From positions 558,001-622,000 of the forward strand of contig NZ_VMHP01000002.1 in the NCBI RefSeq assembly GCF_008795985.1: a stretch of DNA of 64,000 nt, given 5' to 3'. Shown here in pieces: positions 1 through 8,954 of this stretch. The number at the start of each line of letters is the position of its first letter. The stretch's first letter is position 1. Source of the stretch: Marinobacter halotolerans (lineage in GTDB: Bacteria; Pseudomonadota; Gammaproteobacteria; Pseudomonadales; Oleiphilaceae). The notes beneath the pieces are model-generated. The model made no database searches. It was not told where the DNA came from and saw only the letters and a list, made by a program, of their open reading frames with translations. A program made the translations under genes and the position numbers.

Positions 1-475
1 TCTGATGGGCTTTTTCCGCCGTCAGCCTGGCCTGGCTTTCAGTCACGATAATACCGGCGCTGGCCTGGTCTATTGCCGGCGCGAGCAATCGCGCCAGGGG
101 CAGCGGCTTGCCCCAGCCGGCCGATACGTCCAGTGCCTTCTGCCAGCCGGCGATGGTTCCGGCACTGGTCAGCGCCGCCATCGGTCCGCGGGCGGGAATC
201 TGGTCATGACCTGGGTAGAAATCGCGTGTGGCGGCTTTTGCGGCACGTCCGCAGGCGTCAATAGCGACAGGCGCTTTGCCGGGCTCGTGAATCAGCCAGA
301 AACCGTCGCCGCCGATGGAATTCATGTGGGGATAGACGGTGGCAATCGAGGCCGCGGCAGCAACCATGGCTTCCACGGCGTTGCCGCCGTCTTTCAGCAC
401 GTCACGACCGACAAGTGCGGCCTCATGATGGGGGGCGACAAACATGCCATTCTTGGAGTAGACGGTTTTTAGCAT
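1..475 (-). CDS. Gamma-glutamyltransferase family protein, N-terminal part (cut by window edge)
   Basis: The minus strand is open from an ATG at 475 to the window edge and encodes about 158 residues of an enzyme whose family is usually over 500 residues. The N-terminus has the GGT-like run GNAVEAMVAAAASIATVYPH followed by NSIGGDGFWLIHEPG, which fits the gamma-glutamyltransferase large subunit. The family removes or transfers gamma-glutamyl groups, typically from glutathione. No signal peptide precedes this motif, so the protein may be a cytoplasmic GGT-like amidase rather than periplasmic Ggt. The autocatalytic Thr of the small subunit would lie outside the window. It follows the TauE/SafE gene on the same strand. 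Confidence 0.8.
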   Translation of the reverse strand, partial: MLKTVYSKNGMFVAPHHEAALVGRDVLKDGGNAVEAMVAAAASIATVYPHMNSIGGDGFWLIHEPGKAPVAIDACGRAAKAATRDFYPGHDQIPARGPMAALTSAGTIAGWQKALDVSAGWGKPLPLARLLAPAIDQASAGIIVTESQARLTAEKAHQ

Positions 476-538
476 TTTGGGGTCTCCGGATGGTTTGTTC
501 TGCGTTATGCACAGGATCTTTGGTTATGCTCGCCCCGG

Positions 539-1375
539 TCACATGACAATGCCGTAGAACATGCGAAGCGACGTGATGAAAAGAAACAGCGCAAATAGTT
601 GCTTCAGAAGGCTGGCATTGATGGCGTGCGCAATCCTTGCGCCCACAGGTGCCATCAGCATGGTAGCCGGTACAATGAGCGCGAGTCCGATCAGGTTGAC
701 GTAACCCAGGGTCAGTGGCGGTCTTGCCTCGACGCCGATGCCATTAAACAGAAAGGCCATTGCACCGGGTACGCTGATGACGAAGCCCATTGCTGCACCG
801 GTGCCGACGGCATTGATCATGGGCACTCGCAACGCGCTTAGAATCGGCACGCTCAGCGTGCCCCCGCCAATGCCCATCAGCGTAGATACCCCGCCGATAA
901 AAACGCCCAGGGCGCCGGAGCCTGCCGGCCCGGGTAAGCCGTCTCTGACGCTGAATCCATCTTTTTTAAACGCCATGTTCAGTGCCACCAGTAGGGCAAT
1001 CACCGCGAAGATCGCGGTCAAAACTTGCCCGCTCAGAACGCCGCTGAGAATGGCCCCGATGGCTACGCCGATGATCACCCCGGGAATCAGCTTTTTCAGA
1101 ATGCCAGGGTCGAGGCTCCCGCGGTTGTAGTGCGACCGTGATGAAATGATGGAGGTGGGAATGATGGTCGCCAGCGAGGTGCCCACCGCGACGTGCATGC
1201 GTACAGCCTCGTCAATGCCCAGAAATGTGAACAGATGGTAGAGTACCGGCACAATCACAATGCCGCCCCCGACGCCCAGCAAGCCTGCCATCAGGCCGGC
1301 AATGATCCCGGTAGCCATAAGCGACAGAGCCAGACCTAACAGCCAGCCTGTGGAATAATCCGCAAAAAAATCCAT
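539..1375 (-). CDS. Sulfite exporter TauE/SafE family membrane protein
   Basis: This 278-residue hydrophobic protein has the two-half architecture of the TauE/SafE family. The glycine-rich motif LLGVGGG (residues 32-38) is echoed by MGIGGG in the second half (around residue 165). Seven to eight membrane segments are apparent. Family members move sulfite, sulfoacetate or other small organic anions across the inner membrane, but the substrate cannot be read from sequence. It lies 25 bp after the TRAP remnant and about 63 bp before the GGT-like gene on the same strand, so it may belong to a once larger transport and sulfur or glutamyl catabolism unit. Confidence 0.85.
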   Translation of the reverse strand: MDFFADYSTGWLLGLALSLMATGIIAGLMAGLLGVGGGIVIVPVLYHLFTFLGIDEAVRMHVAVGTSLATIIPTSIISSRSHYNRGSLDPGILKKLIPGVIIGVAIGAILSGVLSGQVLTAIFAVIALLVALNMAFKKDGFSVRDGLPGPAGSGALGVFIGGVSTLMGIGGGTLSVPILSALRVPMINAVGTGAAMGFVISVPGAMAFLFNGIGVEARPPLTLGYVNLIGLALIVPATMLMAPVGARIAHAINASLLKQLFALFLFITSLRMFYGIVM

Positions 1376-1400
1376 GAACTTGATCCTGTTTTTAAAGGTA

Positions 1401-1877
1401 CTACCAGCCGATGGCTTCCGGGAGCCAGGTGGCCACGGACGGGAATTGAAAGAGTACTACGAGCGCAAGGAGTTGCAAGGCTACAAAAGGCAAGGCGCCG
1501 ACATATATATCCCGTGTGGTGATGCCCTTGGGGGCCACACCTTTCAGGAAAAACAACGCCCAGCCAAAGGGTGGTGTCAGGAATGATATCTGCCGGTTCA
1601 TTGCCACCATGATGGTGAGCCACACCATATCGGTTTCATAGTTCATGAACACGGGCAGAAACATCGGCAAGGCGATGTAGGAAATCTCGATCCATTCGAG
1701 GAAAAAACCCAGCACAAACAACAGGGCCATCAGGAACAGGATGGCGCCGAATTCGCCGCCCGGTGACCAGCGCAATCAGCAGGGCGCCCAGGGCACCCAT
1801 GGATGCAGCCTCCGTGGGTGCAGCGATGCCACCGACAATTGAACCGAGCACGGCAATGACCAGAAACTTCCACCATG
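1401..1877 (-). pseudogene. Decayed TRAP transporter large permease (DctM-like) remnant
   Basis: Two reading frames together carry pieces of a TRAP large permease. The first piece (about 1775-1877) reads WWKFLVIAVLGSIVGGIAAP followed by TEAASMGALGALLIAL. The second (1401-1775, another frame) reads PGGEFGAILFLMALLFVLGF and continues to a family-like C-terminus with FLTPPFGWALFFLKG. Intact permeases have roughly a hundred or more residues between these two pieces, so an internal deletion near 1770 with a frame change is visible. The 5' end is also lost, and the remnant runs directly into the start of an Lrp/AsnC gene. No DctP or DctQ partner is present. Non-functional. Confidence 0.75.
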
Positions 1878-1996
1878 GCCTGGACTCGGTCGCGGGCGTG
1901 GGAGCGGGAGACGTTGAGCTGGCGGGCAATATCGGCAAACGAAGCGCGCCCGTCTTTGATGAGCAGGTTGAGCAAGGCGGTGTCTAGATCTTTCAC
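1868..1996 (-). pseudogene. Truncated Lrp/AsnC-family regulator, N-terminal HTH only
   Basis: A GTG at 1996 opens a frame beginning MKDLDTALLNLLIKDGRASF and continuing ADIARQLNVSRSHARDRVQA, a recognisable AsnC-type helix-turn-helix. Homology stops at about residue 43. From there the sequence is TRAP permease in a different frame. The ligand-binding RAM domain is absent, so this is a remnant of a longer regulator of about 150 residues, joined by deletion to the dctM-like remnant. Confidence 0.65.
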
Positions 1997-2228
1997 AAGT
2001 GGGTCACCGGTAAAGAGAATAAAAATGGCTTAGCGACGGCCAAGGCGCCATCTTTGTTTGTTCCTGCACAGACAAACGATCCGACCGGACGCAGACGATT
2101 CTCTCTGCCGGTTAAATCATGATAAACTGTCGCACTTTATTTTTGAGCGCCTTCCGGACATGTCTGAAGGTTTGGGAAATAAGCTTCAATTTCATTCACA
2201 TACAGCATCTGTAATTTGAGGATCTTCC
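1997..2228. other. Intergenic region upstream of tig
   Basis: These 232 bp separate the Lrp remnant from tig. I see no open frame of note and no repeat. The tig promoter should lie here, and a plausible Shine-Dalgarno (GAGGA) sits 6-10 bp before the tig ATG at 2229. Confidence 0.4.
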
Positions 2229-3536
2229 ATGCAAGCGTCTCTTGAAACGACTTCCAACATTGAACGTCGCCTGACGGTCAGTGTGCCCGCGCAGGAAATT
2301 GACCAGGCAGTGCAGGCTCGTCTGCAGGAAACGGCACGTACCGTCAAGATGAACGGTTTCCGTCCGGGCAAGGTTCCCATGAGTGTGGTCAAGCGTCGTT
2401 TCGGAGCCAGTGTGCGCCAGGAAATCGTAGGTGAAGTCATGCGAGACAACTACGTCAAGGCGATCCAGGAGCAGGACGTCAACCCGGCAGGCTGGCCGCG
2501 TTTCGAGCCTAAGACCATGGAAGAGGGTAAAGACCTCGAGTTCGTGGCCATTTTTGAAGTGCTGCCGGAAATCGAGCTGGGCGATTTCGGCACGATCTCT
2601 GTCGAGAAGCCGGTTGCCGAGATTGGCGAGAAAGACGTCGACAACATGATTGATAACCTGCGTCGTCAGCAGGCCACCATGAAGTCCGTCAAGCGCAAGT
2701 CCAAGAACAAGGACGTCGTGCTGATCGATTTCAAGGGTTTTGTGGACGGCGAAGAATTCGAAGGTGGTGCTGCCGAAAACCACAAGCTGACGCTGGGTTC
2801 AGGCCAGATGATCCCGGGCTTTGAGAAAGGCATCGTGGGCGGTAAAGCCGGTGAAGAGCTGGAAATCGAGGTGACCTTCCCCGAGGACTACCAGAACGAA
2901 GAGCTGGCGGGCAAGCCGGCCAAGTTCGAAATCAAGATCAATGACGTTCAGGAGCCACAGCTGCCGGAACTGAACACCGAATTCTTCGAGAAGTTTGGCA
3001 TCCAGGCGGAAGACGAAGCGGCTTTCCGTGCGGAAGTTCAGAAAAATATGGAACGCGAGCTCAAACAGGCGGTCTCTAACAAGGTCAAGAACGACGTGGT
3101 TGAAGGCCTGCTGGAGAGCACCGAAGTGGAGGTGCCGGCGGCATTGACCGATCAGGAAATCGATCGTCTGCGTAAAGATGCGGTTCAGCGTTTTGGTGGT
3201 CAGGTAGATTTCCAGCAGTTGCCAAAGGAAATTTTTGAAGAGCAGGCCAAGCGCCGGGTCAAGACTGGCCTGCTGTTCCAGGAAGTCGTCAAGAAAAACG
3301 ACCTGAAGGCAGATGAGGCGAAAGTTGACGAGAAGATCCAGGAGATCGCGTCAACGTATGAACAGCCAGAGGAAGTTATCGCCCACTTCAACAGCAGCCC
3401 CGAGCAGAAGCAGCAGATTGAGTCTGCGGTGCTTGAGGATGCGGTCGTTGATCTGATTCTTGAACAGGCCAAGGTCAAGGAAAAGAAGATGAAGTATGAA
3501 GAAGCCATTCAGGCCGGCCAGCAGCAACAGGGCTGA
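2229..3536 (+). CDS. tig: Trigger factor, ribosome-associated chaperone and prolyl isomerase
   Basis: The 435-residue protein matches full-length trigger factor. The N-terminal ribosome-docking signature GFRPGKVP is at residues 43-50. An FKBP-type peptidyl-prolyl isomerase domain follows (about 150-240, with VLIDFKGFVDGEEFEGG), and a helical C-terminal chaperone region completes the protein. It binds L23 at the tunnel exit and shields nascent chains. It stands first in the classic tig-clpP-clpX-lon order. A stem-loop terminator follows at 3579-3603, so tig probably forms its own unit, with clpP starting anew. Confidence 0.98.
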   Translation: MQASLETTSNIERRLTVSVPAQEIDQAVQARLQETARTVKMNGFRPGKVPMSVVKRRFGASVRQEIVGEVMRDNYVKAIQEQDVNPAGWPRFEPKTMEEGKDLEFVAIFEVLPEIELGDFGTISVEKPVAEIGEKDVDNMIDNLRRQQATMKSVKRKSKNKDVVLIDFKGFVDGEEFEGGAAENHKLTLGSGQMIPGFEKGIVGGKAGEELEIEVTFPEDYQNEELAGKPAKFEIKINDVQEPQLPELNTEFFEKFGIQAEDEAAFRAEVQKNMERELKQAVSNKVKNDVVEGLLESTEVEVPAALTDQEIDRLRKDAVQRFGGQVDFQQLPKEIFEEQAKRRVKTGLLFQEVVKKNDLKADEAKVDEKIQEIASTYEQPEEVIAHFNSSPEQKQQIESAVLEDAVVDLILEQAKVKEKKMKYEEAIQAGQQQQG

Positions 3537-3578
3537 GACCGTTCGCCGGCATAATTTGCTGGTGCGCTTGAAATCACG

Positions 3579-3603
3579 AACAGCCGGCACGTCCGGCTGT
3601 TTT
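3579..3603 (+). terminator. Rho-independent terminator after tig
   Basis: The arms AACAGCCGG and CCGGCTGTT form a perfect 9-bp stem around the loop CACGT. The stem runs straight into a short T run. Confidence 0.8.
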
Positions 3604-3703
3604 CATCTCGCGCCCTTACTGGCAGAGTATGTGAACAGATTGCACGAGAACGCTGTGGCAGATAACGGCCACTTCCATTGTACTTAAGGAGCTCACGCGC
3701 ACC

Positions 3704-4339
3704 ATGACGCAAAATCCAATTGATGGTCCCGCAATGGTTACCAATTCCGGTCTGGTTCCGATGGTTATCGAGCAGACTGCCCGGGGCGAGCGCTCATTTG
3801 ACATCTACTCTCGCCTGTTGAAAGAGCGGGTGATCTTTATGGTGGGTCAGGTGGAAGACCACATGGCCAACCTGATCGTGGCCCAGCTGTTGTTTCTGGA
3901 ATCGGAAAATCCGGACAAAGATATCCATCTCTATATCAACAGCCCTGGAGGTTCGGTCACGGCCGGCATGTCGATCTACGACACCATGCAGTTCATCAAG
4001 CCCGATGTGGCGACCCTCTGTGTAGGTCAGGCCGCCAGCATGGGCGCGTTCCTGCTGGCAGGCGGTGCCGAGGGCAAGCGGGCGTGTCTTCCCAATTCCC
4101 GCATGATGATCCATCAGCCGCTGGGTGGTTATCAGGGTCAGGCGACGGATATCGAGATCCATACCCGTGAGATTCTCAAGATCCGCAACACCCTGAACAC
4201 CATTCTTGCCAGGCATACCGGTCAGGATCTGGAGACGATTGCGAAGGATACCGATCGCGATAATTTCATGGATCCGCAGCAGGCAAAGGACTATGGCCTG
4301 ATCGATTCAATACTTGATAAGCGCACACCTAATCAATAA
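3704..4339 (+). CDS. clpP: ATP-dependent Clp protease proteolytic subunit
   Basis: This 211-residue serine peptidase forms the tetradecameric barrel that degrades proteins unfolded by ClpX or ClpA. The catalytic triad is visible: Ser112 in GQAASMGAF, His137 in MMIHQPLGG and Asp186 in DTDRDNFM. The N-terminal extension before the conserved core probably includes a short propeptide. An AGGAG lies 11 bp before the ATG. clpX follows after 78 bp with no terminator between, so the two are probably co-transcribed. Confidence 0.98.
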   Translation: MTQNPIDGPAMVTNSGLVPMVIEQTARGERSFDIYSRLLKERVIFMVGQVEDHMANLIVAQLLFLESENPDKDIHLYINSPGGSVTAGMSIYDTMQFIKPDVATLCVGQAASMGAFLLAGGAEGKRACLPNSRMMIHQPLGGYQGQATDIEIHTREILKIRNTLNTILARHTGQDLETIAKDTDRDNFMDPQQAKDYGLIDSILDKRTPNQ

Positions 4340-4417
4340 TACTGGAAGGTGATCGCATCATTCCCTGCCGGCGTAAGCAGGTGAGTGCGTCGGCAAACCC
4401 AGCTCAGAGGTATTTCA

Positions 4418-5701
4418 ATGGCAGATGAAAGAAACGGCAGAGGCGACGATAACGGCAAGTTGCTGTACTGCTCGTTTTGCGGAAAAAGCCAGCATGAAGT
4501 CCGTAAGCTCATTGCAGGGCCCTCGGTGTTCATCTGCGACGAGTGCGTTGACCTGTGCAATGACATTATCCGTGAAGAAATTCAGGAAAATGCTCAGGAA
4601 GAGGCCAGCGACCGTCTCCCGACACCCGCTGAAATCCGCGATAACCTCGATGAATACGTGATCGGGCAGGACCGCGCTAAAGTGGTTCTGTCTGTTGCTG
4701 TGTACAACCACTACAAGCGTTTGCGCTATGGTGAGGGCAAGGCCGAGGTTGAGCTAGGGAAGAGTAACATCCTGCTGATCGGGCCCACAGGCAGTGGTAA
4801 AACCCTGCTGGCGGAAACCCTGGCGCGGATGCTGAACGTGCCGTTCACCATTGCCGATGCCACCACGCTGACAGAAGCGGGTTACGTGGGTGAAGACGTC
4901 GAAAACATAATCCAGAAGCTTCTTCAGAAATGTGACTACGATGTTGAGAAGGCTCAGCGCGGCATCGTCTACATTGACGAGATCGACAAGATCTCCCGCA
5001 AGTCTGATAACCCATCAATCACCCGCGATGTATCCGGTGAGGGTGTTCAGCAGGCGCTCCTGAAGCTGATTGAGGGAACGGTCGCCTCTGTGCCGCCGCA
5101 GGGCGGTCGCAAGCACCCGCAACAGGAATTCCTGCAGGTTGATACGGGCAATATGCTGTTTATCTGTGGTGGCGCGTTTGCCGGTCTTGATAAGGTGATC
5201 CAGGAACGCTCAGAGCGCAGTAGTATTGGCTTCTCCGCGACTGTGAAAAGCCCTGATGACACCAAGAATACCGGTGACATCATTAAGAACGTGGAAACGG
5301 AAGATCTGGTCAAATACGGCCTTATCCCGGAGTTTGTTGGCCGTCTGCCGGTAGTTGCCACGCTCACTGAGCTTGACGAAGCGGCGCTGATGCAGATCCT
5401 TACCGAGCCCAAGAATGCGCTTACCAAGCAGTATCAGAAGCTGTTTGATATGGAGGGCGTAGAGCTCGACTTCCGTGAGGATGCACTCAAGGCGGTTGCT
5501 CACAAGGCACTGGAGCGCAAGACCGGTGCCCGTGGTCTGCGTTCGATTATGGAAGCCACGCTTCTGGATACCATGTATCAGATTCCCTCTGAGCATGACG
5601 TGTCCAAGGTGGTGATCGATGAAAGCGTGATTAAGGGGCAGTCAGAGCCCTTCAAGATCTACGCAAACAGCGATCACGCGAAGGCGGTTCCGGACGACTG
5701 A
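4418..5701 (+). CDS. clpX: ATP-dependent Clp protease ATP-binding subunit ClpX
   Basis: The 427-residue AAA+ unfoldase feeds substrates to ClpP. It starts with a four-Cys zinc-binding domain (CSFCGKSQ and CDECVDLC), followed by Walker A GPTGSGKT and Walker [10 protein letters not shown]. The pore loop [10 protein letters not shown] and the ClpP-docking loop RSSIGFSA are intact. The ATG at 4418 ([11 protein letters not shown]) was preferred over an in-frame start 33 bp upstream because an AGAGG lies just before it and the family starts here. A terminator follows at 5720-5745. Confidence 0.97.
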   Translation: MADERNGRGDDNGKLLYCSFCGKSQHEVRKLIAGPSVFICDECVDLCNDIIREEIQENAQEEASDRLPTPAEIRDNLDEYVIGQDRAKVVLSVAVYNHYKRLRYGEGKAEVELGKSNILLIGPTGSGKTLLAETLARMLNVPFTIADATTLTEAGYVGEDVENIIQKLLQKCDYDVEKAQRGIVYIDEIDKISRKSDNPSITRDVSGEGVQQALLKLIEGTVASVPPQGGRKHPQQEFLQVDTGNMLFICGGAFAGLDKVIQERSERSSIGFSATVKSPDDTKNTGDIIKNVETEDLVKYGLIPEFVGRLPVVATLTELDEAALMQILTEPKNALTKQYQKLFDMEGVELDFREDALKAVAHKALERKTGARGLRSIMEATLLDTMYQIPSEHDVSKVVIDESVIKGQSEPFKIYANSDHAKAVPDD

Positions 5702-5719
5702 GTTCTGGTCGTTATACAG

Positions 5720-5745
5720 AAAAGGGGCGGAAACGCCCTTTTTTT
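5720..5745 (+). terminator. Rho-independent terminator after clpX
   Basis: A short GC stem (GGGCG and CGCCC, loop GAAA) is flanked upstream by an A run and followed by seven T residues. It separates clpPX from lon. Confidence 0.85.
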
Positions 5746-5855
5746 GTGTCTGTCCGGGAGCTGTTACAGGTTTGCAACCGAAGAGCGATTGTAATTTTCG
5801 CTGTCGCCCCAAACAATGGTGATAAGCTGAAACAAATACCGTCAGAGGATTTTCT

Positions 5856-8273
5856 ATGACCCTGATACCTGAAGAAACCGTGCAAGAATACCCGCTGTTA
5901 CCCCTCAGGGATGTTGTGGTGTTCCCGCACATGGTCGTGCCATTGTTTGTGGGCCGGGAGAAATCAATCCAGGCTCTTGAGGCTGCAATGGAGGGCAGTA
6001 AGGAAATCCTGCTGGTCGCCCAGCGCGATGCATCAACCGATGAGCCGGGCGCCGATGATGTCTTCGACATGGGCACGCTGGCGACTGTGCTGCAGATGCT
6101 GCGGCTGCCAGACGGCACCGTAAAAGTTCTGGTTGAGGGTAATGCCCGCGCAACCATCAGCGACATCTCGGAAGTCGACTACCTTGCCGGCCGCGCCATG
6201 CTGATCGATGAGGAAACGCTTCCCGAGCGTGAGCAGGACGTGCTGGTCAAAACCTTGATGGATGAGTTTGAGAAATACGTCAAGCTCTCCCGCAAAGTGC
6301 CATCCGAGGTATCCAACTCGCTTACCGGTATTACCGAGCTTGAGCGTCTGGCCGATACCATGGCGGCGCATCTCGAGCTAAAAATCCCCGAGAAGCAGGA
6401 GCTTCTGGAAGCACTGGATATCCGCAAGCGCGTTGATCTGCTTCTGGGCAAGCTGGACGGCGAGATCGACCTGATCGAAGTCGAAAAGCGCATTCGCGGG
6501 CGCGTCAAAAAACAGATGGAGCGCAGCCAGCGCGAGTACTACCTCAACGAGCAGATGAAAGCTATCCAGAAAGAAATGGGTAGCCTGGGTGAGGGCAACA
6601 ACGACTTCGAGGACCTTGAGCAGAAGCTGGAAGAAGCCAGTCTGCCCGAAGAGGCTCGCAAGAAAACCGAGACCGAGCTGAACAAGCTGAAGATGATGTC
6701 GCCCATGTCGGCAGAGGCCACTGTGGTTCGTGGCTACATCGACTGGATGCTGTCGATTCCCTGGAAGAAGCGCAGCCGGGTTCGCCACAATATTGAGAAA
6801 GCCCGGGACATTCTGGACGAGGATCACTACGGTCTGGATGAGGTCAAGAAGCGCATTCTTGAGTATCTGGCGGTACAAAGCCGGGTCAAGAAGGTGAAAG
6901 GGCCGGTCCTTTGCCTTGTGGGGCCTCCTGGTGTGGGTAAGACCTCCCTTGGACAGTCCATCGCCCGTGCCACCAATCGCAAGTACACGCGCATGGCCCT
7001 GGGTGGCGTCAGGGACGAGGCCGAGATTCGGGGTCATCGTAAGACCTACATCGGTGCCTTGCCTGGCAAGCTGCTTCAGAAGCTGTCCAAGGTAGGCGTG
7101 AAAAACCCGCTCTTCCTGTTTGATGAAATCGACAAGATGGGCATGGACCATCGTGGCGATCCGGCATCGGCACTGCTGGAAGTGCTTGACCCGGAGCAGA
7201 ACCACACCTTTAACGATCATTATCTGGAAGTGGACTACGATCTTTCGGACGTGATGTTCGTGTGCACATCCAACTCCATGGACATTCCGCCGGCGCTGCT
7301 GGACCGGATGGAAATCATCCGTATTCCAGGCTACACGGAAGACGAGAAGGTAAATATTGCGCTGAAGTACCTGCTGCCGAAACAGATCAAGGCGAACGGG
7401 CTGCGCAAGGATGAGCTTGAGCTACCGGAGCAGACCCTTCGGGACCTGATCCGCTACTTCACCCGTGAAGCCGGCGTTCGTGGGCTTGAGCGTGAAATTG
7501 CGAAGATCTGCCGCAAGGTTGTCAGAAACCATGTTGAAAGTGGCGACAAGGCGTCCGTTACCCTGACACCGGAGCTTCTTGAAGATTACTCTGGAGTGAA
7601 GAAGTTCAAATATGGCCTGGCCGAGGAGAAGAACCAGGTCGGGCAGGTGACCGGTCTGGCGTGGACCCAGGTTGGCGGCGAGCTGCTGACCCTTGAGTGT
7701 GCCCTGACCCGGGGCAAGGGACGTGTTGTGAAGACCGGCTCACTGGGTGATGTGATGCAGGAATCCATTCAGGCGGCGCTGACTGTGGTCAGAAGTCGCG
7801 CGGTGGGGCTTGGTATCAAAGACGATTTCCATGAAAAATACGACCTGCACGTGCACGTTCCTGAAGGTGCTACACCAAAAGATGGTCCCAGTGCCGGCAT
7901 TGGAATGTGTACCGCGCTGGTGTCTGCGCTGACCCAGATTCCGGTCCGGGCGGACGTCGCGATGACCGGTGAGATCACCTTGCGCGGTCGGGTTCTGCCC
8001 ATTGGCGGGCTTAAGGAAAAGCTGCTTGCAGCTCACCGTGGTGGCATCAAGACTGTCATTATCCCGGATGAAAACGTCAGGGATCTCAAAGAGATACCGG
8101 AGAACATCAAAGAGTCTCTGGATATCCGTCCTGCCAAGTGGATTGACGAGGTTCTGGATATTGCACTGGAATATGCGCCAGGCCCGGGAGTCGAGGCGGC
8201 GGTTGCCGAGGCAGGGTCAACCACTTCACGTGATGAGGATGGCGACAGTTCCGAGCGCATAAATACACATTAA
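5856..8273 (+). CDS. lon: ATP-dependent protease Lon (LonA)
   Basis: The 805-residue cytoplasmic AAA+ protease has the full LonA layout. An N-terminal substrate-binding domain starts at [20 protein letters not shown] coiled linker follows, then Walker [10 protein letters not shown], Walker [11 protein letters not shown] and a C-terminal serine-lysine protease domain. The dyad is Ser679 (DGPSAGIG) and Lys722 ([10 protein letters not shown]), the same numbering as the E. coli enzyme. Lon degrades damaged proteins and short-lived regulators. The adjacent hupB is a common neighbour. The stop at 8273 is followed by a strong hupB promoter. Confidence 0.98.
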   Translation: MTLIPEETVQEYPLLPLRDVVVFPHMVVPLFVGREKSIQALEAAMEGSKEILLVAQRDASTDEPGADDVFDMGTLATVLQMLRLPDGTVKVLVEGNARATISDISEVDYLAGRAMLIDEETLPEREQDVLVKTLMDEFEKYVKLSRKVPSEVSNSLTGITELERLADTMAAHLELKIPEKQELLEALDIRKRVDLLLGKLDGEIDLIEVEKRIRGRVKKQMERSQREYYLNEQMKAIQKEMGSLGEGNNDFEDLEQKLEEASLPEEARKKTETELNKLKMMSPMSAEATVVRGYIDWMLSIPWKKRSRVRHNIEKARDILDEDHYGLDEVKKRILEYLAVQSRVKKVKGPVLCLVGPPGVGKTSLGQSIARATNRKYTRMALGGVRDEAEIRGHRKTYIGALPGKLLQKLSKVGVKNPLFLFDEIDKMGMDHRGDPASALLEVLDPEQNHTFNDHYLEVDYDLSDVMFVCTSNSMDIPPALLDRMEIIRIPGYTEDEKVNIALKYLLPKQIKANGLRKDELELPEQTLRDLIRYFTREAGVRGLEREIAKICRKVVRNHVESGDKASVTLTPELLEDYSGVKKFKYGLAEEKNQVGQVTGLAWTQVGGELLTLECALTRGKGRVVKTGSLGDVMQESIQAALTVVRSRAVGLGIKDDFHEKYDLHVHVPEGATPKDGPSAGIGMCTALVSALTQIPVRADVAMTGEITLRGRVLPIGGLKEKLLAAHRGGIKTVIIPDENVRDLKEIPENIKESLDIRPAKWIDEVLDIALEYAPGPGVEAAVAEAGSTTSRDEDGDSSERINTH

Positions 8274-8288
8274 ACCCTTAGCGTGTTG

Positions 8289-8318
8289 TTGACAGGCTAG
8301 AGAGCCCATTGGTATAAC
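8289..8318 (+). promoter_or_regulatory. Sigma-70-type promoter for hupB
   Basis: A perfect -35 hexamer TTGACA (8289-8294) and a -10 TATAAC (8313-8318) are separated by 18 bp. This leaves a leader of about 185 nt before the hupB start codon. Confidence 0.7.
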
Positions 8319-8511
8319 TGTTTCGCCGTGAAGCAGCCAATATCAAGGGCTCCCGCGCAATTAATGCCTATTCCGAACGCCGGTGATAAGCCGAAAGGAA
8401 TAATAAAAGTGAAGAATGGAATTCTCTGACCGCTTATGCGATAGTCGGGAACGTCCAAGAAAAAACAATCCAACCTACAACATCTTCAACCTAGAATCGA
8501 AGGGGTTTAGT

Positions 8512-8784
8512 GTGAACAAGTCCGAACTAATCGACGCAATTGCAGAATCAGCAGACATCTCCAAAGCAGCCGCTGGCCGCGCTCTGGATTCAGTGACTTC
8601 CTCCATTACGGGTGCTCTCAAAAAAGGCGATCAGGTTACTCTGATTGGCTTTGGTACTTTCTCTGTGAAGGAGCGTGCCGCACGTACCGGTCGTAACCCG
8701 CAGACTGGTGCAGAAATCAAGATTCCGGCCTCTAAAGTGCCTGGTTTCAAAGCAGGCAAGGCCCTGAAAGACGCCGTTAAGTAA
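8512..8784 (+). CDS. hupB: DNA-binding protein HU-beta
   Basis: This 90-residue nucleoid protein begins [20 protein letters not shown]. It has the HU signature [20 protein letters not shown] in the DNA-contacting arm and ends [11 protein letters not shown]. The start is a GTG at 8512 preceded by AAGGGG. An upstream in-frame ATG would add 32 residues unlike HU and is rejected. HU bends and compacts DNA as a dimer. The gene has its own promoter and is followed by a terminator at 8880-8908. Confidence 0.97.
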   Translation: MNKSELIDAIAESADISKAAAGRALDSVTSSITGALKKGDQVTLIGFGTFSVKERAARTGRNPQTGAEIKIPASKVPGFKAGKALKDAVK

Positions 8785-8879
8785 CGGACTCTTTCATCTG
8801 GCGGCAGCCTTCTGGTTGTTGCCGGAGCCGCCTGTCAGCGAGCCTCTTTCAATGGCACGTGGCTCCGAAAGAATTCCAA

Positions 8880-8908
8880 GGCGCATTCCTGACAGAATGC
8901 GCCTTTTT
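8880..8908 (+). terminator. Rho-independent terminator after hupB
   Basis: The 9-bp perfect stem GGCGCATTC and GAATGCGCC with the loop CTGACA is followed by five T residues. It lies between hupB and ppiD. Confidence 0.85.
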
Positions 8909-8954
8909 ACGTTAAGCGACCCTTACCGACACTGATCAGGGATCCGGGAGAAAC

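Noticed and set aside
5..472. Plus-strand open frame at the left edge
   Set aside because: The minus strand encodes a clear gamma-glutamyltransferase N-terminus open to the edge; the plus frame is its shadow.
8416..8511. Upstream extension of hupB from an in-frame ATG
   Set aside because: The 32 added residues are unlike HU proteins and the GTG at 8512 has a good ribosome site and the family N-terminus.
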